64,000 nt of DNA, taken from positions 1-64,000 of the forward strand of contig ONAB01000012.1 of NCBI GenBank assembly GCA_900315705.1, written 5' to 3'. The notes below the pieces were generated by a model. The model was given only the letters and a program-made list of their open reading frames with translations, was not told the DNA's origin and made no database searches. Origin of the DNA: an uncultured Bacteroidales bacterium. Lineage in GTDB: Bacteria > Bacteroidota > Bacteroidia > Bacteroidales > WCHB1-69. The position numbers and the translations under genes are program-made. Below are positions 33,367-43,200 of the stretch, in pieces (position 1 is the stretch's first letter; every line of letters begins with the position of its first letter).

Positions 33367-34281
33367 TTATATGTGACTGAGTACGATATCGATGCGGTCG
33401 TCAAAGGCCTCGCGGGTGGCATAGCCCACGTGGGGCACCAGCACACAGTTGGGCACTCTGAGCAGCGTGTGGTCGGCGGGCAGGGGCGGCTCCTTCTCGA
33501 ACACGTCGATGCCAGCGCCGGCGAGCTTGCCCTGACAGAGCAGGTCGGCCAAAGCGTCAATATCCACCACATTGCCCCGCGCCGTGTTGATGAGAATGGC
33601 CGTGGGCTTGCACATCTCCAGCAGCTCCCGGCTGATCAGATGATGCGTTTCCGCCGTCAGCGGCACGTGCAAGGAGATGATATCGCTGGTTTTCATCAGT
33701 TCCTCCAAAGGAAGATAGGCGATGCCCTGGGCCTTGACCTCATCGTATTGGGTGCGGCTCCAGGCCACCACCTCGCAGCCGAAGCATTGCAGCAACTGCG
33801 CCGTGCGGCGTCCAATGGCACCCGTGCCCACAATACCCACGCGCTTGCCACGCAACTCGCGACCTAAGAAGTTGTCGCGCGTGCCGCCGTTGTGTACCTT
33901 CGCGTCCAAAGCGGTGATGCGGCGATATACATCCAGCATCAGCCCGATAGCCAGCTCCGCCACACCCTCCGTGGCATAGCCCGAGGCGTTCACCACCTCA
34001 ATGCCGTGCTCCCGACAATAGGCCAGGTCAATATGGTCAAGCCCTGTGAAGGCGACGTTGAGTTTCTTCAATTTCGGACACTGCGACAATATGTCGCTGC
34101 CAATTTTAATGTTGGAGACAATGACCTCCTCCGCCTCCTTCATCCGCTCGATGAGGGTGGCGGCATCCTCTTTGCGGTCACGGTAACAGACAAATTCGTG
34201 GCCCTTGGCGGCCAATTCAGAGGTAATGTTAGCGGCACGCTCTTCGCTGATGCCGATAGGTTCTACTGCTACAATTTTCAT
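33367..34281 (-). CDS. D-isomer-specific 2-hydroxyacid dehydrogenase
   Basis: 304 residues, NAD-binding and catalytic domains of the D-2-hydroxyacid dehydrogenase family. The Rossmann motif is VGIVGTGAIGRRTAQLLQ. The catalytic Arg is in INTARGNVVDIDAL, the Glu in GIDVFEKEPPLP and the His in VPHVGYATREAF. It reduces 2-keto acids to D-2-hydroxy acids or the reverse, in the cytosol; substrate (lactate, glycerate or other) is not evident. The start is the ATG at 34281; a hairpin terminator of the upstream operon lies 33 bp before it. Confidence 0.92.
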   Translation of the reverse strand: MKIVAVEPIGISEERAANITSELAAKGHEFVCYRDRKEDAATLIERMKEAEEVIVSNIKIGSDILSQCPKLKKLNVAFTGLDHIDLAYCREHGIEVVNASGYATEGVAELAIGLMLDVYRRITALDAKVHNGGTRDNFLGRELRGKRVGIVGTGAIGRRTAQLLQCFGCEVVAWSRTQYDEVKAQGIAYLPLEELMKTSDIISLHVPLTAETHHLISRELLEMCKPTAILINTARGNVVDIDALADLLCQGKLAGAGIDVFEKEPPLPADHTLLRVPNCVLVPHVGYATREAFDDRIDIVLSHI

Positions 34282-34313
34282 AGTATATCTTTCTTTATAT
34301 TTTTAAACAAATA

Positions 34314-34332
34314 AGAGCGCTTAAAGCGCTCT
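34314..34332 (-). terminator. Terminator of the Omp28 operon
   Basis: AGAGCGC (34314-34320) and GCGCTCT (34326-34332) form a perfect stem with a 5-nt loop. On the minus strand it is followed by TTATTTGTTT. It lies 12 bp after the Omp28 stop codon. Confidence 0.7.
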
Positions 34333-34343
34333 GTTGTATCAAG

Positions 34344-35189
34344 TTATGGCAATACAGGAAGTGTCTCCACTTGCAGCACCTTGCCATTGGTGCGGTCGTA
34401 CAGGATAGCCACCACGGTGCAATTTGCGGCGTTCCAGTCGTGTTCCAGGAAACTGATGCTGCAGCCGTAGGTGTAGGCATTGTCTTTCTCCAGCAAGCCG
34501 TCGGTCGTCAGATAGGCGCCGTACGTGCCGTTGAGGGCGGCGCGCAGCACGTGGTTGTGCGTGTACTCCGGAATCATTGTCATCCCGCTGAGCTGCGGTT
34601 GCACAATGCCGTCCTCAATGAGGAAGAGCGAGAGATAGAGCGGGTGCTCGTATTCCTCCAGCATCGTCACCTTGGCGTTGACCTTCAGGGAAGCGGCAGA
34701 GGCATTATACTCGTTGATGAGCTGGATGGCGGCGGGCACCGAGGAGCGGTCCATCTCACGAAGCTTGCCCATCCACTCGTCCTTGCCCAAACCGCCCGGG
34801 TGGTCGTTCTCGCGGTTGAAGACGGCCGCCGGAATGGCGTTGATGCCGAAATCATTGGCCAACTGGTCACCCACTTCCGTGCGGAAATCGTACGGATAAT
34901 CAAGATTGGTGGCTGCCAGAGAGGTGGCGTGGATGCCCACAATGACCAGGGTGTCACCATAGACAGAATGCAACTGGTCAAGCATCTGGTGGGCGGCGGG
35001 ACAGTTAGAGCAACGGTGACCCGTGTACTCCTCCATCAGCACTTTGCGATAAACCTCATCAGGGTTCAAATCGGGGAACACCACCGTGACATCCTCACGT
35101 TCGGACAGGTTCATATAAGGTCCTTCGATGACATCGCATCCCACAAGCGTCAGGGCGACCGTTATTATCAATAAAGCTATTTTTTTCAT
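34344..35189 (-). CDS. Omp28-related lipoprotein with thioredoxin fold
   Basis: 281 residues. A lipoprotein signal (KKIALLIITVALTLVGCDV) with the lipobox Cys in LVGC precedes an Omp28 domain. The thioredoxin-like CxxC is in EEYTGHRCSNCPAAHQMLDQ, and the fold continues with VIVGIHATSLA and DFGINAIPAAVFNR. Omp28 proteins are outer-membrane-anchored and often encoded with other disulfide-handling proteins. That is the case here, in the same operon as a DUF6029 outer-membrane protein and two thioredoxin-fold proteins. Last gene of the operon, followed by a strong hairpin. Confidence 0.9.
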   Translation of the reverse strand: MKKIALLIITVALTLVGCDVIEGPYMNLSEREDVTVVFPDLNPDEVYRKVLMEEYTGHRCSNCPAAHQMLDQLHSVYGDTLVIVGIHATSLAATNLDYPYDFRTEVGDQLANDFGINAIPAAVFNRENDHPGGLGKDEWMGKLREMDRSSVPAAIQLINEYNASAASLKVNAKVTMLEEYEHPLYLSLFLIEDGIVQPQLSGMTMIPEYTHNHVLRAALNGTYGAYLTTDGLLEKDNAYTYGCSISFLEHDWNAANCTVVAILYDRTNGKVLQVETLPVLP

Positions 35190-35207
35190 CTGATTGTCGT
35201 TTTTAGG

Positions 35208-36929
35208 TTAGAAGGATGTGGTTACGGAAAGGCCGACGCCATAGGAGGCGGGCACGGCACGGCACACACCGCCCACGCAGAGGATGCCCTCCTGCGTCTT
35301 GCCGAAGTTGAGAGCAATGCGAGTGGTGTTCCAGACGTATGCGGCGGAAATGTTATAATAATGCACGCGTTTGTTCGGGTCGGGGTTGCCGTAGTTCCAA
35401 TCGTCACCCACGGACACGAACCAGTGAGGGCTCACCGAGTACTCCAGCATCGCATACGCACTGCTGCCATCGTCATCCTTGGTGTAGAGATGCTGCGCCT
35501 CCAGACGGAGCGCGTGCTTGTTGTTGATCTTGTACTGCAGGTCGGCGGCGACCAGATGGCCGCGCATCATCCCGGGATGGCCCTGCAACTCCGCAATATT
35601 ATATGTAATGTAGTTGTAAGCCAATATCAGCTTCCAATGCTTGGTGAAACGGCGACTGATCTCAAGGCCAATGTCTTGATAGAGCAAATCGGGACCGAAC
35701 TTGAAGAAGGAGGAGGTATAGCCCTCCGTGCCTGTGGGCGTGCCGTTCGCGACGGCTTCCGCCACCGGCTGCTTGTCAATGTTGTGGAAACGGGAGTAGT
35801 TGAAGGTAAGGTCTGTACCGTACTTGCCGCCAATCTTGCTCTTCTTGGGTATCTGATAGTTGATTTGCAACTGGGCCCCGATTTGGCCGTTGGGCTGAGA
35901 GGCGTAGCTATAGTTGCCAATCAGCTGATAAGAGTATTGACGGTTGATGGCCGGGATGTTGTTGATGAAGAGCAACGAGTTGGAGTACTCCATCCTCTGG
36001 CTGCGAAACTCCATATTGTCGGCCCGGATGAAGGAAGCTGCCACGCCAAAGCCCTTCATCGCGTAAGTGGCCGAGAGGAAAAGGGCTTCACCCGGCTTGT
36101 AGATATGAAAGTTGCTGACATTCGGGTCGTTGATTTTGCGGGCGTATTCCGCTTCCAGACGGAAGTCTTTGTATCCAAACGTCATACGAGTGGCCCAAGC
36201 CAGCACATTCTCAGGAATCTTGTCACCGGGAATGTAGGCCTCTGCCGTCGAGTCGGGGCCGGGATAGATGTTGAAAATGTAATCACCAGAGCCCTTCTCG
36301 AACTTGCTCACGATATTGGCACCCACACGGGCCACGAAGCCCTTGTCTTGAATTACAGGGAATATCTCGCCGAAAGAAATCTCGGCATCGGCGCCGCGCA
36401 CAAAATCCTTCCGTCCGATATAGCTGTCGAAATTGCGCCGTTCCACGCCCCAGACACCCTTCAAATAGATGCCCTTGTAAGGGGTAAGCTTGACACGTGC
36501 GCCCAGCAAGCTGTTGTCAATGCCCAGCTGTCGGTCCTCGTATGCCCTCAAGGTCAAGCCATTACCGAATTGCTCATAGAAATTACCCGCGGTGACCTGG
36601 ATAAACTTGTTCTTGTAATCTGCAAAGAAGTACTTGATACCCTGGCCTTTGTAGTCAATCTTTTCAAAATCTATCAAAGGAAACTGATAGTACTCGTAGC
36701 GCACGCCGGCCGAGAAACCACCGTTGGAGTAGAGCAGGTTGATGAAGGCGTTGGCGCGCACCTTCGAGTCCACCTTCTCGGCTCCGATGATCGAATCGGG
36801 AATATAGTACATCCCGTTAAAACCAAAATCGCCGCTGATGCGGCTGTTCCCAAACTCGTGCTGCGCCTTGACGGTGGATACCGACAACAATAGCAGCAGT
36901 ATGGATGCAAGACGTAAAAATTTACTCAT
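35208..36929 (-). CDS. DUF6029 outer-membrane beta-barrel protein
   Basis: 573 residues from the ATG at 36929, which directly precedes a signal peptide (SKFLRLASILLLLLSVSTVK, cut after AQ). An upstream extension to 36980 is not part of the signal. The protein shows alternating hydrophobic and polar residues with many aromatic turns (GVRYEYYQFPLIDFEKIDYK, KNKFIQVTAGNFYEQFGNGL, WKLILAYNYITYNIAEL), as in a large outer-membrane barrel, and matches DUF6029 of Bacteroidota. It lies between thioredoxin-like and Omp28 genes. Function unknown. Confidence 0.85.
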   Translation of the reverse strand: MSKFLRLASILLLLLSVSTVKAQHEFGNSRISGDFGFNGMYYIPDSIIGAEKVDSKVRANAFINLLYSNGGFSAGVRYEYYQFPLIDFEKIDYKGQGIKYFFADYKNKFIQVTAGNFYEQFGNGLTLRAYEDRQLGIDNSLLGARVKLTPYKGIYLKGVWGVERRNFDSYIGRKDFVRGADAEISFGEIFPVIQDKGFVARVGANIVSKFEKGSGDYIFNIYPGPDSTAEAYIPGDKIPENVLAWATRMTFGYKDFRLEAEYARKINDPNVSNFHIYKPGEALFLSATYAMKGFGVAASFIRADNMEFRSQRMEYSNSLLFINNIPAINRQYSYQLIGNYSYASQPNGQIGAQLQINYQIPKKSKIGGKYGTDLTFNYSRFHNIDKQPVAEAVANGTPTGTEGYTSSFFKFGPDLLYQDIGLEISRRFTKHWKLILAYNYITYNIAELQGHPGMMRGHLVAADLQYKINNKHALRLEAQHLYTKDDDGSSAYAMLEYSVSPHWFVSVGDDWNYGNPDPNKRVHYYNISAAYVWNTTRIALNFGKTQEGILCVGGVCRAVPASYGVGLSVTTSF

Positions 36930-36943
36930 ATAAGAAAAATTGG

Positions 36944-36971
36944 GTTTGCAGGCGGTTCGCCGCCTGCAAAC
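36944..36971. repeat. 28-nt hairpin with TTCG loop
   Basis: GTTTGCAGGCGG and CCGCCTGCAAAC are perfect complements around a TTCG tetraloop. It lies between the TlpA-like gene and the DUF6029 gene, so it may attenuate transcription inside the operon or stabilise mRNA ends. Confidence 0.7.
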
Positions 36972-37001
36972 GTTAAACAAAAGTAGTATTCTTTCCGAAA
37001 A

Positions 37002-37526
37002 TTATTTCTCGGCGGCGAGTCTCTTGACCACCTCATACACCTCCTGCTCGCTGCCCGGGGCATACGACGTGTGCTGCCACACAATCTCGCCCTTGCCGTT
37101 GAGGATGCACATATAAGGAACGTCGTTCACGTTCATCGCGCGCTTGAAGTCGGAGTTCACATCCAACAACACGGTGTAATCCCAACCTTTGCCCTTGACA
37201 AAGGGGGCCACACGGGCTGAGGTCTTCGCGTCATCGATGGAAACTGCGTAAAGCTTCACGCCAGTCTCTTCCACCCAGTCCTCGTACTCGTCGGCAATGG
37301 CGAGCAACTCGGCGATGCAGGGCTTGCACCAGGTGGCCCACAAACTGACGATGACAGGCTTGCCGTCGTTCTGGATCTCGCTGGTGTTGAACACCTTGCC
37401 ATCAATAGTCTGGATATCGACGGCAGGCAACTTGGCCAAATGCCGGTCTTGTGCAGGTTTGTCGGTTTGCGCGCCCAAAGAGAGACACAACGCAAGGACA
37501 ATCGTTAACATAAAAGGGGTTTTCAT
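37002..37526 (-). CDS. TlpA-type thioredoxin-fold protein
   Basis: 174 residues: signal peptide (KTPFMLTIVLALCLSLGAQ) and a TlpA/ResA-like domain with the active CxxC in SLWATWCKPCIAELL and the cis-Pro region NVNDVPYMCILNGKGEI. It would reduce or oxidise disulfides in the periplasm. It lies 18 bp downstream of a second, longer thioredoxin-like gene and upstream of DUF6029 and Omp28, forming an apparent four-gene redox/outer-membrane operon. Confidence 0.92.
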   Translation of the reverse strand: MKTPFMLTIVLALCLSLGAQTDKPAQDRHLAKLPAVDIQTIDGKVFNTSEIQNDGKPVIVSLWATWCKPCIAELLAIADEYEDWVEETGVKLYAVSIDDAKTSARVAPFVKGKGWDYTVLLDVNSDFKRAMNVNDVPYMCILNGKGEIVWQHTSYAPGSEQEVYEVVKRLAAEK

Positions 37527-37544
37527 AACTATAGGTATTTAAAG

Positions 37545-38987
37545 TTAATTTCTGAATAAAGGATTCTGGGGCTGTTCTTCTTCCTTGTCGAATCGCAACA
37601 TAAGGTAGTCGGAAAGGCCGAACTCCGGGGCCGGCGGATAACGCTGCAGCAGCTGTCCCTGCGCGTTGATGATGAGATAGTCGGGAAGCGTCTCCACCCC
37701 GTTCTCCAACAGCCAGTCGTAGTTGCCGTCGAAATAGAGGATGGGCCACTCGAACATCTCCCCGTACGCCTTGCAGAAACGGTTGTAATCCTCCCTGTCG
37801 GGGTCAATGTTGAGGCTGACAAACTGTATTTTCTCGCCATATCTTTTGTTGAATTCCTTGATGAGCATCATCTCCCGAATGCAATCCAAACAATCGCTTT
37901 GGAAGACCTGCACATAGATGTCTTTTCCTTCAAATTGTTTAATGGGGGATTTCTTCCCCTTCTCATTCCGGAACACCAAGGACTGCGACGGCGCATCGGC
38001 TCTGGATATACGGGCCAACGCATTGTCGATAAAGACGATATGCTCGGGAAAATGGGTGGACACCTTGATGTATTTCAGCAATTTGACGATATTGCCGGCA
38101 TCGAACTCCTCGTTGCCGTGGAACTCAATCAGGTTGAGGATGATGACCAGTTCGCGCAGACGCTCGTTGGTCAGCATCGGGTCGCGGCCCGCCTCGTTGA
38201 AAAGTGTCAGATAGTCGGGTTCCTCATTGATGGTGCGGCCCAGCAACTCCTTCGAGATGTGACGCGAGTTGTACAGATAGCCGCTATAACTCTCCCGGAA
38301 AAGCGACATATAGGCGGGATTGTTATACAAGATGTAATCGTTGTCGTAAAACTTCCGGTAAAAGGTCATCTGCTCCTTCGAGAAACAGACCCGGTCGAGC
38401 TGTCCGCAAGTGTAGTAGATATAAGATTGATAAAAATTCAGCGGATTATACTGGATGCCAAAACGGTCGTTCAGCAATGTCGTCAATGTGTCGTAGGCAT
38501 TCCGATCCTTGTCCACGGTGATGCGGAAGGCGTAATGGTTCATCGCCCGACTGAAAAAGTTGCTGAAACGGTTGATCTTATAGTTCAGGTCGCTGGTGTC
38601 AGCCAACGCATTGGTAATCTGCAAATAACCGCCGTATTTTTCCGGGTTGACAAGTTTGAAGAGGGTCGTGTCAACGGAAATCTGGAACTGGTAGGTATGG
38701 TCGGGCACGATGAAGAACTCGGCCTTGGAGGTGCGGATGGCCAGCTGCACGAGTTTGATCTGGTTGGTGGAGCAGGTGAGCTTGAAGTGCCCGTTCTTGT
38801 CAATCTGGTCGGTGGCCGCCACCGTGGGCACATAGTTGAGCAGGTCATCGAATACCAGCAGGCGTATCTCCTCGTTTTTGGCGAAAGGGGCCTCGCCCGT
38901 GATGGTCACCGGACGTTGCGCAATGCCCGCTGTGACAATCCACAGCAGCAAGGCGACAAGCAACGGGCAACAGACAAAACGGGACAT
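37545..38987 (-). CDS. Large TlpA-like thioredoxin-fold protein
   Basis: 480 residues with a signal peptide (FVCCPLLVALLLWIVTAGIAQ region). The N-terminal portion has a DUF4369-like beta domain (RPVTITGEAPFAKNEEIRLL, HFKLTCSTNQIKLVQL), the middle is helical, and the C-terminal 130 residues form a thioredoxin domain whose CxxC is in FQSDCLDCIREMMLI, followed by ETLPDYLIINAQGQLL. Such proteins are common in Bacteroidota as periplasmic thiol-disulfide reductases. First gene of the operon; its upstream gap consists wholly of a heptanucleotide array. Confidence 0.85.
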   Translation of the reverse strand: MSRFVCCPLLVALLLWIVTAGIAQRPVTITGEAPFAKNEEIRLLVFDDLLNYVPTVAATDQIDKNGHFKLTCSTNQIKLVQLAIRTSKAEFFIVPDHTYQFQISVDTTLFKLVNPEKYGGYLQITNALADTSDLNYKINRFSNFFSRAMNHYAFRITVDKDRNAYDTLTTLLNDRFGIQYNPLNFYQSYIYYTCGQLDRVCFSKEQMTFYRKFYDNDYILYNNPAYMSLFRESYSGYLYNSRHISKELLGRTINEEPDYLTLFNEAGRDPMLTNERLRELVIILNLIEFHGNEEFDAGNIVKLLKYIKVSTHFPEHIVFIDNALARISRADAPSQSLVFRNEKGKKSPIKQFEGKDIYVQVFQSDCLDCIREMMLIKEFNKRYGEKIQFVSLNIDPDREDYNRFCKAYGEMFEWPILYFDGNYDWLLENGVETLPDYLIINAQGQLLQRYPPAPEFGLSDYLMLRFDKEEEQPQNPLFRN

Positions 38988-38990
38988 ACT

Positions 38991-39060
38991 TTTGAATTAA
39001 GAATTGAGAATTAAGAATGAAGAATTGAGAGTTGAGAGTTAGAGATTGTTTATTAGGGAT
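38991..39060. repeat. Degenerate heptanucleotide array D (10 units)
   Basis: Ten consecutive 7-mers: TTTGAAT, TAAGAAT, TGAGAAT, TAAGAAT, GAAGAAT, TGAGAGT, TGAGAGT, TAGAGAT, TGTTTAT, TAGGGAT. It occupies essentially the whole gap between the coaD stop (39060) and the next gene's ATG (38987). Confidence 0.8.
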
Positions 39061-39533
39061 TAACGGGGGGTGCCGAGGTCAACACCTTCGGGAACAAAAT
39101 TGCGATAGGCATCGGAGCCGAGCGACCAGAGTTCGCGCACGAGCGACGACGACACGGCGGCCCACTCGGGAGAGGCAGGGATGAAGAGCGTCTCCACCTC
39201 GGGGCAAAGCATCCGGTTGGCAAGGCGCATCTCCTCCTCCACGGCGTAATCGGCGGCATTGCGGATGCCACGCACCAGATACTGCGCGTGCATCTCACGA
39301 CAGAGGTCCACCGTAAGTCCCTGGTAGGCCTCCACCGCCACCTTCGGTTCATTTTTGTATAGCTGCCGGATCCAATCCATACGCTGTTCAACGGAAAAGA
39401 GGTCTTTTTTATTGTAATTGTGCCCGATGGCGATGATGAGGCGGTCGAACAGGGGCAGCGACTTCCTGACAATATCCTCGTGGCCTTTGGTGAAGGGGCA
39501 GAACGAGCCCGCGTAAACGGCGATAGCACTCAT
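39060..39533 (-). CDS. coaD: Phosphopantetheine adenylyltransferase CoaD
   Basis: 157 residues. Nucleotidyltransferase motif YAGSFCPFTKGHEDIV has the catalytic TxGH-type His, though the usual Asp of GTFDP is Cys. Further signatures: IAIGHNYNKKDLFSVEQR, YLVRGIRNAADYAVEEEM and PASPEWAAVSSSLVRELW. It makes dephospho-CoA from 4'-phosphopantetheine and ATP. It starts 4 bp after the t6A synthase stop, so the two are co-transcribed. Confidence 0.95.
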   Translation of the reverse strand: MSAIAVYAGSFCPFTKGHEDIVRKSLPLFDRLIIAIGHNYNKKDLFSVEQRMDWIRQLYKNEPKVAVEAYQGLTVDLCREMHAQYLVRGIRNAADYAVEEEMRLANRMLCPEVETLFIPASPEWAAVSSSLVRELWSLGSDAYRNFVPEGVDLGTPR

Positions 39534-39537
39534 AGGG

Positions 39538-40101
39538 TTAGTCTCTTAGGATAGTGAAATTATAGTCGTCGATAAACTTGATGAGCCGGGAGGGCTTGAA
39601 ATCCACGGAGGTGGCAAACTCCTGCGGCACCACATAATCCATCTGGGCAATGATCTCCTTGGAGATGTCGGGGAAGGTCCTCGGCGTGGGCTCGTCGGCG
39701 ATGTTGGCGGAAGTGGAAATGATGGGGCGGCCCAAGGCACGGACAAGCTTCTTGCAGAAGTCGTTGCTCGTGACGCGGATGGCGATGGTCCCGTCGCTGT
39801 GGACAAGATTCTTGGGCAGGTTCTGGGCCGTGGGGTACACGAACGTGGTGGGACGGGAGACGTGAGAGAGGAGGTCCCAGGCAATCAAGGGGATTTTCTT
39901 CACATACATCGGGAGCCGTTCCGCGGAATCGAGAAGGATAATCATACTTTTCCGCTCGTTGCGCTGCTTGATGCGGTAAATGCGGGACACGGCCTCTTCA
40001 TTGGTCGCGTCGCAACCGATACCCCACACTGTATCAGTAGGATAGGCAATGACTTTACCCTCCAGGAGCAGCTTTGCGCATTTTTGAATTTCCTGTTCCA
40101 T
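39538..40101 (-). CDS. Threonylcarbamoyl-AMP synthase (TsaC/Sua5 family)
   Basis: 187 residues from the ATG at 40101; the frame extends to 40131, but that part overlaps the -7 box. YrdC-domain motifs: KVIAYPTDTVWGIGCDATNE, RIYRIKQRNERKSMIILL, RPTTFVYP and IAIRVTSNDFCKKLVRALG, RPIISTSANIADEPTP. The enzyme makes threonylcarbamoyl-AMP for the t6A37 modification of ANN-decoding tRNAs. There is no C-terminal Sua5 domain, so it is the short TsaC type. Confidence 0.93.
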   Translation of the reverse strand: MEQEIQKCAKLLLEGKVIAYPTDTVWGIGCDATNEEAVSRIYRIKQRNERKSMIILLDSAERLPMYVKKIPLIAWDLLSHVSRPTTFVYPTAQNLPKNLVHSDGTIAIRVTSNDFCKKLVRALGRPIISTSANIADEPTPRTFPDISKEIIAQMDYVVPQEFATSVDFKPSRLIKFIDDYNFTILRD

Positions 40102-40120
40102 AAGTCGCAATTTTAGCCCG

Positions 40121-40128
40121 CAAAAATA
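40121..40128 (-). promoter_or_regulatory. -7 promoter element for tsaC-coaD
   Basis: Minus-strand TATTTTTG followed by CGGG, 20 bp before the ATG. Confidence 0.6.
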
Positions 40129-40234
40129 CAAAAAAGATATTCATCATAAACTTGTGGCGCACAATTCAAAAAGTATGTTAAAAAAGGCAAATTCCAATAA
40201 TAAAAAACCGACAAGTCCGTTTGAGTTTTTTTTA

Positions 40235-40242
40235 TATCTTTG
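40235..40242 (+). promoter_or_regulatory. -7 promoter element for the C25 peptidase gene
   Basis: TATCTTTG followed by CCCC, 55 bp before the ATG. No TTTG at the expected -33 spacing. Confidence 0.6.
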
Positions 40243-40296
40243 CCCCTCTTTATGCAGAAAAAAATATAAATATAAATAACTTAAAATAAGAGATTT

Positions 40297-43200
40297 ATGA
40301 CAAGAATCGTCACCACAGTGGTCCTGATTTTCTCTATGCTGGCCACTTGTTTCGCACAACAATTCCAAGTCACCCGCAACGACTACGAGCGGGTGGACAT
40401 CTCCTTCACCGCACCGGAAATCACATCTTCGGTGGTGAAGACGCCCCAGGGCTTTTTCACCCAGATTTCTATGGATGAGTTCTATCCCTCTGTTATTGTG
40501 GGTCAGCCGCAACTGCCCGTGATGGTGAAGTTGCTTGAGATTCCCGTCTGCGACTCTGTGGTGGCCACGGTCAAGAACGCGCAGTATGTGGAGGTGGATG
40601 CCTCAACACTAGGCATCCAGTACCCGCTCTATCCGGCGCAGCCCTCCTACGCCAAGTCCTACCGCGGGGAGCGCCCGTTTGTGCGCGACCAGCAGACCTA
40701 TAGCCGCGACGCCTTCTACGCCGAGCCCCTGGTGCGTGTGGAGAAGACGGGTACGATGCGCGACATCACCCTCGCCAACCTGTACATCTCGCCCGTCTCC
40801 TACAACCCCGTGACCGGCAAGGTGCGCATCTGCCGTTCAATGGACATTGAGGTCTCCTATGTGAACGCCAACCTGCCCGCCACCTACGAGTTGAAGACCA
40901 GATACGGCAGCCCGATGTTCCAGAACGCCGCCAATGCGGTGGCCAACCCGATGCCCCGCACCCGCGAGGAGTTCAACGCCTCCCCCATCCGCTACCTCAT
41001 CATCGCCAACTCTATGTTCCGCAACAACGACAACCTCGAACTCTTCGTCAACTGGAAAAAGAGACTCGGATACATCGTGGACGTGGTTTACACCGGTGAC
41101 GCCAACGTCGGCACCACCACAACTTCCATCAAAAATTACATTTTGAGCCAATACAACAGTGCCACGGCTTCCAACCCGGCCCCCACCTTCCTGCTTTTCG
41201 TGGGCGACCACGGGCAGGTGCCCGCCTTCAGCAGCACGGAGCAGAACAGCCACGTCACGGACCTCTACTACGCTTGCTGGACCTCCGGCGACAATATCCC
41301 CGACTGCTACTATGGCCGTTTCTCGGCCCAGAACGCAAGCCAGCTGGCTCCCCAAATCACCAAGACGCTGCAATATGAGCAGTACACGATGCCCGATCCC
41401 TCCTATCTGGGCAAGGCCGTGTTGATTGCCGGCACCGACAACAGCTGGTCAGACACCCACGCCGACGGCCAAATCAACTACATCTACAACAACTACATCA
41501 ACACAACCAGCACCACCCATCAATATTCGACCGTATATAAGCACAACTACAACTGCTCTTCACAGGCTGCCACCATCCGCAGCGAGATCGGCGCGGGCGT
41601 GGGCTGGGCCAACTACACGGCTCACGGCGACGTGACCGAATGGTACGACCCCTCCTTCACCACCAGCCACATCCCCTCGATGAACAACCTCGACAAGTAT
41701 GGCGTGATGATTGGCAACTGCTGTCTCACCGGCAAGTTCAATGAGGAGTGCTTCGGCGAAATGCTGCTCCGCACCGACAAGAAAGGTGCAATGGCCTATA
41801 TCGGTGCCTCCGAGGTGAGTTACTGGGACGAGGATGTCTATTGGTCTGTGGGCAAACGCAGCTCCATCACCGCCAATATGACCTACCAGGCTAACAATCT
41901 GGGCGCCTACGACAGGATTTTCCACACCCACAATGAGAGCCACGACGTATGGGCCACCACCCTGGGCGGTTTCCTGACCGCTGGCAATCTCGCCGTCCAA
42001 TCCTCCTCTTCCAGCCGGAAGAAATACTATTGGGAAATCTACCACATCTTCGGCGACCCCTCCATCAGACCTTATTTGGGTATGCCTTCCCAGATGAACG
42101 TCAGCGCGCTGCCCGCCGTGCCTATGGGCACCCTGAGCTACAATGTGAGCGCCGCCCCGTATGCCTACGTGGCCCTCACCACTGGCGGCAACATCGTGAC
42201 CGCCACCTTCGCCGACGCCTCCGGCAACGCCACCCTTGACCTCAGCAATGTCACCACCCCCGGCGAATACGAACTTGCCATCGGAGCCCAGAACCACGTG
42301 CAGTATTTCCAGACCGTCAACATCATCGTGCCTTCCGGTCCCTATGTGGTGGCCAGCAATGTGAGCCTGCCCAACGACGTGTATCCCATCAACGGCACCT
42401 CGGTCAACTGGAACCTCGAACTCACCAACCTGGGTGTGGACAACGCCTCCAACGTGACGGCCCAGATGACCGCCCTTACCCCGGGATTCACGGTGACGCA
42501 AGGAACCGCCACTTTCAACACCCTTGTCCCCAACGCCATCCAGAGTATGCCCAACGCCTTCACGGTGAGCATCCCGGAAAATGCGGAAGACGGCACCCGT
42601 GCCACTTTCCGCGTGACCACCACCTGGCAAGGCGGCAACTCCACCAAAGATGTGAACCTCACGGTCATTGCACCCAAGCTGGCTGTCACCGAGACCAATA
42701 TCCAAGGGCCCAGCACGGCCGCTGCCCTGGAGCCGGGTGACGCCGCCACCGCCACCATTACCATCTCCAACTCCGGACACGCCCCCGCCTCCGACATCCT
42801 CATCGACCTCACCTGCAACTACTCCGGCGTGACCGTGACCTCCCCGTCACAAATCGTCGCCTGGATCGGCGCTGGCGAAAGCATCTCCCACACCTTCAAC
42901 CTCCAGATTGCCAACAGCGTGCCCAACCTCTCCATCGTGCCCCTCTATTTCCACACCATCAAGGGCGACAAACACGTCATCGACACCCTCTCTATCTCCA
43001 TCGGCAAGGCAACAGAAGACTTTGAAACCGGCGATTTCTCCCGTTTCAACTGGGTGCAGAACCAGAACCCGTGGACCATCACCAACCAAGCCCCCTACGC
43101 CGGCAACTATTGCGCCCGTTCCAAAGAGAACCTGGACAACGGCAGCTGGTACAACGTGTCTCGTTCCTCTTTCAGCATCACCGTGAACTGCTTGATGGAG

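Noticed and set aside
39060..39533. CoaD judged inactive because GTFDP reads GSFCP
   Set aside because: The catalytic His and all other motifs are intact, and this position tolerates change; no basis for calling it dead.
40144..40512. 122-codon minus-strand frame at the start of the C25 peptidase gene
   Set aside because: It overlaps the peptidase promoter and signal peptide on the other strand and has no recognisable features.
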